A stretch of DNA of 8,362 nucleotides from Bacillota bacterium. GTDB lineage: Bacteria > Bacillota > UBA4882 > UBA8346. Numbering within the stretch: the first letter of the stretch is position 1; every line of letters begins with the position of its first letter. Location: NCBI GenBank assembly GCA_003501365.1, contig DNPP01000288.1, forward strand, positions 1 through 8,362, in the 5' to 3' direction. Shown here piece after piece: positions 1-5,805 of this stretch. The notes below the pieces were generated by a model, which saw only the letters and a list, made by a program, of their open reading frames with translations, was not told the origin of the DNA and searched no databases. Position numbers and translations under genes: made by a program.

Positions 1-2
1 AC

Positions 3-818
3 GATTGTGATAAGATGCTTCTGGATCCTAATGTAGATATTGTTTATATAGCTACGCCGTATGATTTACATTATAATTATATGAAGAAAGCGGTTTGTAA
101 TGGCAAGCACGTACTGTGTGAGAAGGCCATCACCGTGAATGCGCGGCAACTTGAAGAAGTGCGTGCCTTGGCAGTGGAAAAGGATGTGGTTGTTATGGAG
201 GCCATGACGATTTACCACATGCCGCTGTACATAAAATTGCGTGAACTAATTGATTCGGGGACTATCGGCAAGGTAAAGATGTTACAGGCAAACTTTGGAA
301 TAGCAAGAGAATTCGACTCTGATAGCCACTTTTTTAGAAAAGAGCTGGGCGGTGGGGCCTTGCTTGACTTTGGCGTTTATGCGGCATCTTTCTCACGATG
401 GTTTTTGCAGGAAAGTCCAGATGTAGTTCTCTCAGTGCCGGAATATTCCTCGACTGGCATTGATGAACAGTCCGCTATTATTTTCAAGAACCGCCAAGGT
501 CAGATGGGTGTCATGGCGCTGACAATGTGTGCTAAGCACCCACAGCGTGCCGTGGGCATGATTTCGGGTGAAAAGGGCTATATTGAGGTGAGCGATTATC
601 CACGTGCAGACAAAGCCCTCCTGTTTCGCACGGAGGACAACAGCACGGAAGAAATTGTTGCTGGTAAAACCAAGAATGCACTGCAGTACGAGATTTCCGA
701 CATGCGAGCATGCGTCGCTGGGGAACAAAGAAACTTTACGCTACCGCTAAGTGGCGATGTAATGGATCTCCTCACTAAGATACGCAACCAGTGGGGAATG
801 GTATACCCTTTTGAGTAG
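3..818 (+). CDS. Gfo/Idh/MocA-family NAD(P)-dependent oxidoreductase, 5' end missing
   Basis: The reading frame is open from the left edge and ends at TAG 816-818. The first ATG (15) is unlikely to be the true start, because it falls inside the nucleotide-binding domain. The visible protein begins near the end of a Rossmann fold (DPNVDIVYIATPYDLH), continues with the family's EKP-like motif, here CEKA with Lys encoded at 123-125, and then the C-terminal alpha/beta domain with GGGALLDFGVY. Roughly the first 55-65 residues, including the glycine-rich NAD(P) loop, are off the window; this estimate comes from the family's usual 320-340 residues. Enzymes of this family oxidise or reduce sugars, inositols or dihydrodiols in the cytoplasm. 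The usual proline of EKP is alanine here, a tolerated variation. The substrate cannot be told. The gene points away from the minus-strand purine block and is probably unrelated to it. The family call is secure, the specific function is not. Confidence 0.9.
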   Translation, partial: DCDKMLLDPNVDIVYIATPYDLHYNYMKKAVCNGKHVLCEKAITVNARQLEEVRALAVEKDVVVMEAMTIYHMPLYIKLRELIDSGTIGKVKMLQANFGIAREFDSDSHFFRKELGGGALLDFGVYAASFSRWFLQESPDVVLSVPEYSSTGIDEQSAIIFKNRQGQMGVMALTMCAKHPQRAVGMISGEKGYIEVSDYPRADKALLFRTEDNSTEEIVAGKTKNALQYEISDMRACVAGEQRNFTLPLSGDVMDLLTKIRNQWGMVYPFE

Positions 819-950
819 CTTTTTCACTGTATTTCTACCAAACAAAAGCTGGCTAGTATAGAATTGGCTAATTACTCCCATAGGAAGTGGATGAGGTTTT
901 AGGGATTCCGGTTTGGAGTATGTAAAAATGAGGAATGTATTATTCATTTA

Positions 951-1000
951 CCAATGGTAACGCCAGTTTAACCAGGGAGTGTCCTACAATTCGTGTAAAT
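951..1000 (+). mobile_element. possible decayed 3' end of an IS256/Mutator-type element
   Basis: The segment 975-1000 (GGGAGTGTCC then TACAATTCGTGTAAAT) resembles the terminal inverted repeats of many IS256-family elements, which I recall as GGGAGTGTC followed by a short spacer and TTGTGTAAA. Immediately before it, one frame reads NGNASLTR, reminiscent of the NWNxxLxQ motif near the C-terminus of IS256-type transposases. No intact transposase, second inverted repeat or target duplication is visible, so this would be a remnant. The resemblance is from memory and short, and could be chance. Confidence 0.25.
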
Positions 1001-1091
1001 GGAATAATCCAACAATATTTTTAACATGCATATACTTTTGGAACCAACCATCGAATATTCATAAAATCGAATGGTTGAATCGTGAAAACGA

Positions 1092-1137
1092 ATAGTAAAA
1101 AGCAGCGGAGAGTATTCCCCGGCTGCTCTTTTACTAT
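1092..1137 (-). terminator. Rho-independent terminator of the ade-amidohydrolase operon
   Basis: On the minus strand a stem of AGCAGCCGG against CCGCTGCT encloses a short loop and is followed by TTTTTACTATT. The flanking A and T runs also pair, giving a stem of about 15 bp with one bulge. It begins 23 bases after the stop of the minus-strand amidohydrolase gene. Because the arms carry A-run and T-run on both sides, it could also stop + strand transcripts from the left. Confidence 0.75.
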
Positions 1138-1160
1138 CATCCATAAATTACAAATGGTTT

Positions 1161-2528
1161 CTATTTCCCCTTTACAACCGGAAAACGATCCGGTAAAACG
1201 ATCCCGGCTTTTTTGACCAACGATGCCGCCCGGAGTTGAGCCTGCTCCAAAATATCCTCTTCGTTGACAGTCAGAATGTTGTGATCGCGCATCAACCAAC
1301 GGCCGTCGCACATGGACGACTCGACATTACTGGAATGCATCGCGTAAACCAGGTTGGCGATCGGATCATGGACCGGTAAGCTTCCGGCGCTCTTTGGATT
1401 GATCAAAATGAGATCGGCTTTTTTGCCTTCTTCCAAGGAACCGATTTCTTTCTCCCAAAGCAAACAACGAGCCCCGTCGATAGTGGCCATTTCCAATACC
1501 TTCTCCGCCGGCAGGATTTTGGGATTTAGATTTCTCCCCTTATGGAGCAAAGTAGCCAGGTACATTTCATCAATCATGTCCATCCGATTATTGGAAGGCG
1601 CACCGTCGGTTCCAATCGAAACCGTTATCCCCTTGGCAATCATTTCCGGCACCCGAGCAAAACCTAGGACCCGCATAGCCGCAGCGGGATTATGAGATAC
1701 TTTGACGTCATTCAACAAAAAAAGATCGATTTCCTTTTCCGTAAGCCATACCGTATGGACGGCTAGGAAATTTTCGTCTAAAACTCCCAAATGAGCCAGG
1801 TGTTCTACAGTGGTATGACCGCGTTCCGCCTTGGCAAAACGCACCTCATCGTCGATTTCGGCGACGTGCATATGGACCCCTACACCGTACTTGTCGGCTA
1901 AATCTTTGGTACGTTTAATTAGCTGATCGGAATTATTAAAAATAGTTCTTAAGCCAAACCAAACCTTAATCCGACCATTGGCTGTTCCGTGCCATCGTTT
2001 GATGTGTTCTTCCTGCTTTTTTAAAGCAAAATCAGTGCTTTCACGCCACTTGAGGGGCAACCCTTCCCCGCAATCCATGGTTGAACGGGCTAGGATTCCC
2101 CGAAGTCCAATTTCTTCGACTGCCCGGCCCATCCCGTCAACTTCCTGCCCACCGGGTTCGGCGAAGGCCGTGACCCCGGAGTGAATTAGTTCCAGGCAGC
2201 AGGCCATCGATGATATGTAAGAATCCTCTAAATCCATATTGCTTTCATAGGGCCAAATCCGTTCATGAAGCCATGTCAGTAGGTTAACATCATCGCCCAG
2301 ACCCCGGCCCAATTGTTGGGAAAGATGCACATGAGTATTCACAAATCCGGGTAATACAAGTTTTCCGGCAGCATCGATCACCTCCGCATCGGATGCCACA
2401 AGTTCGCCCGGGACCTGCCCGACGGCGATAATTTTATCCCCTTCCACCAAAATATCTCCACCGTCAAACACCTGTCTTAACGGGTTCATTGAGATAACAT
2501 AACCGTTTTTGATAAGAATCTGTTTCAT
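1161..2528 (-). CDS. MtaD/TrzA-like amidohydrolase (cyclic-amidine deaminase type), substrate uncertain
   Basis: A 455-residue cytoplasmic metal-dependent hydrolase of the amidohydrolase superfamily, in the group of methylthioadenosine/S-adenosylhomocysteine deaminases, 8-oxoguanine deaminase and the triazine hydrolases AtzA/TrzA. Visible signature: HVH at residues 66-68, WPYE near 92-95, HVAE at 221-224 (metal His and catalytic Glu), His258, and TDGAPSNN from 307 with the metal Asp308. The C-terminal stretch EMATIDGARCL...EIGSLEEGKKADLIL closes the composite beta-sandwich. Length is normal for the family. In place of the HAPYTCS-like segment of MTA/SAH deaminases it has FGLRTIFNNS (191-200), and GTANGRIKVW recalls AtzA-type sequences, so naming it mtaD would be too bold. 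The start has AGGGGG nine bases upstream of ATG. It lies 61 bases downstream of the adenine deaminase on the same strand and is probably cotranscribed, which favours a purine-like or other N-heterocyclic substrate. Confidence 0.85.
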   Translation of the reverse strand: MKQILIKNGYVISMNPLRQVFDGGDILVEGDKIIAVGQVPGELVASDAEVIDAAGKLVLPGFVNTHVHLSQQLGRGLGDDVNLLTWLHERIWPYESNMDLEDSYISSMACCLELIHSGVTAFAEPGGQEVDGMGRAVEEIGLRGILARSTMDCGEGLPLKWRESTDFALKKQEEHIKRWHGTANGRIKVWFGLRTIFNNSDQLIKRTKDLADKYGVGVHMHVAEIDDEVRFAKAERGHTTVEHLAHLGVLDENFLAVHTVWLTEKEIDLFLLNDVKVSHNPAAAMRVLGFARVPEMIAKGITVSIGTDGAPSNNRMDMIDEMYLATLLHKGRNLNPKILPAEKVLEMATIDGARCLLWEKEIGSLEEGKKADLILINPKSAGSLPVHDPIANLVYAMHSSNVESSMCDGRWLMRDHNILTVNEEDILEQAQLRAASLVKKAGIVLPDRFPVVKGK

Positions 2529-2589
2529 TTTAGAGAGCCCCCTGCAATTTGTACTTCTTCCCCATTACCCATAACAAATCAACTAAGAT

Positions 2590-4350
2590 TTAACCCAGCA
2601 CCGGGTCTACCAACTCCATCTTGTAGACATCCACCAGACCTTGGTCGGAAATTCCATAAGCCGGAATAAAAATCAAAGTAATAAATGATAAGGTCATGAA
2701 TGGTGAAGCCATCGGGCATCCCAATTGCCGCAGTTCCTTTTGAAGCTGATCGATTTTGGAAGCAACAATTTCCCCGGGCTCGTCGGATAAAAGTCCGCAA
2801 ATCGGCAACGGAATTTCCCCTTTAATTTGACCGTCTGCCACAACGACGACTCCACCGTTTAATTCAGCAATGCGGTTGACGGCCATGGCCATATCGGCGG
2901 AATTGGTTCCTAGAACCGTAATATTGTGGTGATCATGGCCGACTGAAGTGGCCATAGCCCCTTTCTTGAGTCCAAAACCGCTAATGAAGGCCTTGCCTAT
3001 ATGCCCACTCTTACCATACCGTTCTACCACGGCAATTGGCAAAATGTCTCGCTGGGTATCCGCGATGACAACACTGTCCACCACATCCAATTCAGCTTCC
3101 TGCGCCTCGGTGAGCAATGAGGTTTTGGATGCGCCAATCACCCGGACCCGTGCTTTCTTTGGCTGATCTTTCACTGTAATCATCAAGTCGCCGGGAGCAA
3201 TTTTCGAATGCAGTTTCACAGTATTCAGTAGTTTTCCCGAACAAGCAACGGCTGAGCTGTTCAGAGCGACTTTTTTTCCGTCAAAAACGATCTCGCCTTT
3301 GGCGATAACCTGCTGGATATCCATATGCTCAAGGGCTTTAGTGATAACGATGTCGGCAAATTTCCCCGGTGTTATGCTTCCGTAGAGGTTATCAACTTTC
3401 AAACTCTCAGCCGGATTGAGGGTTGACATTTGAATGGCCACTACCGGGTCCACACCGGCCGCAATAGCCAGCTTGATTTTATGATCCATATGTCCCAGAG
3501 TTGCCATATGCAGAGCATCGATATCATCACTAATCATCGCGCAATGGCGGGAATCGACACCGTTTTCTGTAATAATCTTGAGGCACGCCAGCAAATCGGT
3601 TGAGGCCGAACCTTCGCGCATCAAAACCCTTAAACCGCAACGCAATTTGGCCAAGGCTTCTTCGGGATTGGTGCTTTCATGGTCGGAGCGGATCCCTGCG
3701 CTACAATAGGCATTCAGTTCTTTACCGGTAAGAGCGGGAGCATGCCCTTCAGCAGTTTTCTTTTCCTGTTCAGCCAGTTTTAACATCGTCGCGCTCAAAG
3801 GGCTTTTAGCCAATATCGGAGGCGCCAAGACCTCAGCCAATCCTACAGCCTGATCCAAAGTAATTAATTGTTCGACCAAGTTCGGCCCTAAATAATCACT
3901 GCCAATGGTCTGCAAATCGGAATCTTCCATAAATGAAGGAACCGGATAAAGCAAAGTCAGCGGCGTTTTTTGGGCCTGACCCAAAATTTCGATAGCACCT
4001 TCAACTCCGGATACGATGGTAATCTCCATTAAATCCGAAGCTACCACGGTTGTTCCATGCCGCAGAGCCATTTTGGCGAACTCCGGAAAACTAAGCATAC
4101 TGCTTTCAAAGTGAATATGCGCATCAATAAAACCAGGTACTAAATAATGCCCTGTAGCATCAATAACTTGAGTTCCCGAACCCTGGCAATGCTCAACATT
4201 GCCAACCGCAGCAATTTTAGCGCCGCCAATCGCCACGTCGGCCTGGTAAATTTCACGGGTATGGACATTGACCAGTAAACCATGCCTAATGATCAAATCG
4301 GCAGGTTTTTTTCCCAAGGCAATATCGATTAAATCAGTATTCATTTTCAT
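2590..4350 (-). CDS. ade: adenine deaminase (divergent AdeC-type)
   Basis: The family deaminates adenine to hypoxanthine and ammonia in purine salvage, using a binuclear metal centre in the cytoplasm. The 586-residue protein is full length. In order: N-terminal LGKKPADLIIRHG; DAHIHFESSM with metal His78 and His80; GLAE with Glu173; EGHAP with His203; LNAYCSAGIRSDHE with His224 and Glu225; MREGSA at 244-249; SDD at 274-276; then the adenine-deaminase-specific C-terminal domain with VERYG, SVGHDHHN (469-476), LPLPICGLLS and PFMTLSF. It departs from known AdeC/YicP enzymes at three pocket segments (see findings), so activity on a related purine is possible. The start is ATG 4350 or the in-frame ATG at 4344; GAGG lies 5 and 11 bases upstream of them respectively. 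It is the first gene of a two-gene operon with the downstream amidohydrolase. No purine riboswitch is visible in its leader. Confidence 0.92.
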   Translation of the reverse strand: MKMNTDLIDIALGKKPADLIIRHGLLVNVHTREIYQADVAIGGAKIAAVGNVEHCQGSGTQVIDATGHYLVPGFIDAHIHFESSMLSFPEFAKMALRHGTTVVASDLMEITIVSGVEGAIEILGQAQKTPLTLLYPVPSFMEDSDLQTIGSDYLGPNLVEQLITLDQAVGLAEVLAPPILAKSPLSATMLKLAEQEKKTAEGHAPALTGKELNAYCSAGIRSDHESTNPEEALAKLRCGLRVLMREGSASTDLLACLKIITENGVDSRHCAMISDDIDALHMATLGHMDHKIKLAIAAGVDPVVAIQMSTLNPAESLKVDNLYGSITPGKFADIVITKALEHMDIQQVIAKGEIVFDGKKVALNSSAVACSGKLLNTVKLHSKIAPGDLMITVKDQPKKARVRVIGASKTSLLTEAQEAELDVVDSVVIADTQRDILPIAVVERYGKSGHIGKAFISGFGLKKGAMATSVGHDHHNITVLGTNSADMAMAVNRIAELNGGVVVVADGQIKGEIPLPICGLLSDEPGEIVASKIDQLQKELRQLGCPMASPFMTLSFITLIFIPAYGISDQGLVDVYKMELVDPVLG

Positions 4351-4484
4351 TTACACCTCTTTTTTTAATAAAATTCGAATATGTATTTTAAATATGTTTT
4401 AAGCCGCCACCCAAGTCGATATTTTTTGATCTTTGAGTTCAACATAATCAATTGTTTTGTACCCGCGAAGCAGTTTTAAATTTT

Positions 4485-4529
4485 ACAGTATGTACATCAA
4501 ACTCTACAAATGTTATTTATACTGTACAT
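4485..4529. promoter_or_regulatory. inverted repeat overlapping the ade promoter, candidate operator
   Basis: On the + strand ACAGTAT (4485-4491) is followed 27 bases later by its exact inverse ATACTGT (4519-4525). Each half is joined to a GTACAT word (4492-4497 and 4524-4529). The centres of the halves are about 34 bp apart, roughly three helical turns, and one half overlaps the proposed -10 of the adenine deaminase operon. This layout suits binding of a dimeric repressor to two sites. The neighbouring XRE-cupin protein is the natural candidate, by inference only. No matching motif is obvious upstream of the regulator itself. Confidence 0.4.
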
Positions 4530-4549
4530 GCTTTAAGAAAATTCGTCAA
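4521..4549 (-). promoter_or_regulatory. candidate sigma-A promoter of the ade operon
   Basis: On the minus strand TTGACG (4549 to 4544) is separated by 17 bases from TACAGT (4526 to 4521). A nearby TATAAA (4521 to 4516) matches the -10 consensus better but has a 22-base spacer. The promoter lies downstream of the regulator's terminator, so the operon should have its own start. The implied leader is about 165 bases. Confidence 0.5.
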
Positions 4550-4599
4550 TAAAATTTTCTCGGAGAATCAAATTTTAAACAACAAGACATCTAGAAACT

Positions 4600-4642
4600 A
4601 AAAAAACGCCTTTCGACATGAAAAAGATCCGGTCGATAAACG
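4600..4642 (-). terminator. Rho-independent terminator after the XRE-cupin gene
   Basis: In the minus-strand RNA, CGUUUAUCGAC pairs with GUCGAAAGGCG (11 bp with two G-U pairs and one mismatch), followed directly by a run of seven U. It begins 40 bases after the stop of the regulator gene and separates it from the ade operon. Confidence 0.7.
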
Positions 4643-4681
4643 TTATTGGCAACCCAGGGTATGATGTTTTTATTGCTTGAC

Positions 4682-5236
4682 TTAGAAAAGAGAAGGTGTT
4701 GCAACAATTAAAAAACGGGCCTCCGTTTCATCCGAAGAATTCATCCAGCGATGAGGGATTGTACAGGGATAATAAAGGCTATCCCCTTCATCCAAATCGT
4801 AATCTTTTACCCCTTCCAGAAAGTATTGCAAACGCCCCTGCAATACATAAATAAATTCTTCACCGGGATGGGAAATAGCTTTCCCGGAATCGGCCCTGGG
4901 AGGCACGCTAATAATCGCCGGTTCCATCTGAAAGTTTCGTCCGCCTGCCAAGAATTCCTCATTCAGATTTCCGGTCGGGGTAGTGTTACGAATCAAACGT
5001 TGGCGTTCCCCCTGTTTAACCAGGCTAATCTTATTTTCCAAATCATCCAATAAAAAAGAAATCACCGATATGTTTAGCGCTTCGGCGATCGCCTTCATCG
5101 TCAAAATGCTGGGAACCGATTTCCCGGTCTCGATTTGACTGATAGCACTGGGAGATAGCCCGGTTAACCGGGCTAATTCCCGTATGGATATTCCCTTCAT
5201 TTGGCGTTGATTACGGATCGTTAATCCAATTTCCAA
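4682..5236 (-). CDS. XRE-family transcriptional regulator with C-terminal cupin sensor domain
   Basis: A 184-residue cytoplasmic DNA-binding regulator. An HTH_3 domain occupies about residues 4-60 (IGLTIRNQRQMKGISIRELA, then LTGLSPSAISQIETGKSVPS). A Cupin_2 barrel follows at about 110-180, with GEEFIYVLQGRLQYFLEG, DEGDSLYYP and PHRWMNSSDE. Proteins with this architecture bind a small molecule or metal in the cupin and control a neighbouring catabolic or transport operon. The start is TTG (5236), with AGGAG ten bases upstream. The next in-frame ATG would cut into the DNA-binding domain, so TTG is preferred. It has its own promoter and terminator and lies directly upstream of the adenine deaminase operon in the same direction. 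It probably regulates that operon in response to a purine or related compound; this is inferred from position. Its leader carries a short copy of the repeat family at 5263-5331. Confidence 0.9.
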   Translation of the reverse strand: MEIGLTIRNQRQMKGISIRELARLTGLSPSAISQIETGKSVPSILTMKAIAEALNISVISFLLDDLENKISLVKQGERQRLIRNTTPTGNLNEEFLAGGRNFQMEPAIISVPPRADSGKAISHPGEEFIYVLQGRLQYFLEGVKDYDLDEGDSLYYPCTIPHRWMNSSDETEARFLIVATPSLF

Positions 5237-5262
5237 AAGGTTGGCGCTCCTATTTCGATAAG

Positions 5263-5331
5263 TTTAATCTCGCTCCGGCAAGTTTTAATGCGACTGAGGT
5301 TTTTGGGGTTACTTGCCGAATTCAAGTTTAA
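5263..5331 (-). repeat. short (69-base) member of the TTTAA-flanked GGCAAGT repeat family
   Basis: It starts and ends with TTTAA in direct orientation. TCCGGCAAGT stands six bases inside the left end, and the right end has ACTTGCCGAA with the same six-base offset to TTTAA. CGGCAAGT (5276-5283) pairs exactly with ACTTGCCG (5311-5318) around a 27-base loop. The terminal modules match those of the long copies, but the interior does not. It sits between the proposed start point of the regulator transcript and its ribosome binding site, so it should be part of that leader RNA. Confidence 0.6.
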
Positions 5332-5343
5332 CCGACAACGTTT

Positions 5344-5373
5344 AGTATATTGCACAACCTGTTTTCCTGTAAA
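5344..5373 (-). promoter_or_regulatory. candidate promoter of the XRE-cupin gene
   Basis: On the minus strand TTTACA (5373 to 5368) and TATACT (5349 to 5344) are separated by 18 bases, each one mismatch from consensus. Transcription would start near 5337, just before the short repeat element. Confidence 0.5.
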
Positions 5374-5493
5374 GATTTATTTTGCGGACTTTGGCTAAAT
5401 ATAAAGAGTTATTTTGCCTTATAATCTTGATTCCGGATGTCTTTTTAAGGTGTATTGCGTATTGTTGATGTTATTTTATGGTAACCATACAAG

Positions 5494-5523
5494 TTGACAA
5501 AAAAATAAATCTAAGGATATAAT
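5494..5523 (+). promoter_or_regulatory. perfect-consensus sigma-A promoter of the desulfidase gene
   Basis: TTGACA (5494-5499) and TATAAT (5518-5523) match the consensus exactly, with an 18-base spacer that is A-rich. The start point should lie near 5530. This gives a leader of about 275 bases before the TTG start at 5806, which includes the whole long repeat element. Confidence 0.8.
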
Positions 5524-5591
5524 CAAAATTAGATTAACGCGCATGGAGTTTTTAAAAAATATAAATCACAAGCGAGTGTCGTAAAACTGCA

Positions 5592-5730
5592 TTTAACATG
5601 AATCCGGCAAGTAACTTTCAGATTCACTATAAATTAGGACTTGCCTGATTCTGTAGAAAACCCGGTCCGGCCAATTTTTCTGCGCCACCGCAGGAAAATT
5701 GCAATGTACTTGCCGGATCGAGGTTTAATG
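5592..5730 (+). repeat. long repeat element, copy 1 (139 bases)
   Basis: It matches 8053-8191 at 136 of 139 positions without gaps; identity stops abruptly at both ends. The differences are C/T at 5625, G/A at 5665 and G/A at 5716. Both ends carry TTTAA. A perfect 12-bp terminal inverted repeat, ATCCGGCAAGTA (5602-5613) and TACTTGCCGGAT (5707-5718), encloses a third, internal ACTTGCC (5639-5645). A hairpin at 5673-5700 pairs AATTTTTCTGCG with CGCAGGAAAATT around CCAC, with one U-G pair in the + strand RNA. It lies in the transcribed leader of the desulfidase gene. It could be a MITE/REP-like element or a structured regulatory leader. Confidence 0.9.
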
Positions 5731-5792
5731 TAGAAAGGGACACTCCTTTTTTAAATGAAGAATTATTTATTGTGCCAAATATTATTTTAAAA

Positions 5793-5800
5793 GGGGGGGG
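5793..5800 (+). promoter_or_regulatory. G8 ribosome binding site deciding a TTG start
   Basis: Eight consecutive G follow AA, and five bases (TTAAA) separate them from TTG 5806. An in-frame TAA at 5788-5790 with no ATG or GTG after it leaves TTG as the only reasonable start upstream of the SHC motif. The homopolymer is an unusual Shine-Dalgarno sequence and a potential slippage or length-variation site. Confidence 0.6.
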
Positions 5801-5805
5801 TTAAA

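Larger units (their letters stand above)
819..1160. other. gene-free stretch between convergent genes
   Basis: No credible coding sequence lies here. It separates the convergent oxidoreductase and amidohydrolase genes. It holds a terminator close to the minus-strand gene (1092-1137), an imperfect hairpin at about 1045-1077 (CAACCATCGA against TCGAATGGTTG), and a stretch at about 951-1000 that resembles the end of an IS256-type element. No convincing terminator for the + strand oxidoreductase is visible. The short AGCTTTT/AAAAGCT pair just after its stop is not followed by a T-run. Confidence 0.6.
4351..4681. other. intergenic region between the regulator and the ade operon
   Basis: This 331-base stretch holds, in the minus-strand reading direction, the terminator of the regulator gene (4642 to 4600), a candidate promoter (4549 to 4521), an inverted repeat around the -10 region (4485-4525), and then a leader of about 165 bases before the adenine deaminase start. 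I looked for the conserved core of a purine riboswitch in the leader and did not find it. No small gene is evident. Confidence 0.7.
5237..5805. other. 569-base divergent intergenic region with promoters and two repeat elements
   Basis: The region separates the minus-strand regulator and the + strand desulfidase. It contains the regulator's ribosome binding site, a short repeat element (5263-5331), a candidate minus-strand promoter (5344-5373), a perfect-consensus + strand promoter (5494-5523) and a long repeat element (5592-5730). A 13-codon ORF from ATG 5543 has no ribosome binding site and is not called. No other coding sequence is evident. Confidence 0.7.

Noticed and set aside
818..849. 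Terminator of the oxidoreductase gene from AGCTTTT and AAAAGCT
   Set aside because: The stem is A/T-rich with a long loop and is not followed by a T-run.
432..947. Open frames on the minus strand opposite and just beyond the oxidoreductase
   Set aside because: They lie mostly antisense to a gene with clear family motifs and have no recognisable domains or good ribosome binding sites.
2948..3166. Open frame on the + strand inside the adenine deaminase gene
   Set aside because: It is antisense to conserved adenine deaminase sequence and shows no independent coding features.
4351..4514. Purine riboswitch in the leader of the adenine deaminase operon
   Set aside because: The expected three-way junction core words of purine riboswitches are not present on the minus strand; only minor hairpins are seen.
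4751..5053. 100-codon + strand frame opposite the regulator
   Set aside because: It is antisense to the HTH and cupin domains, which are clearly the real gene.
5543..5584. 13-codon leader peptide in front of the desulfidase gene
   Set aside because: It starts with ATG and ends with TAA inside the leader but has no ribosome binding site and no telling codon run.
5737..5747. GGGACACTCC as a partner inverted repeat for the IS256-like end at 975-1000
   Set aside because: Only about ten bases match, the inner part of the repeat is missing, and it lies beside the unrelated repeat element; probably chance.
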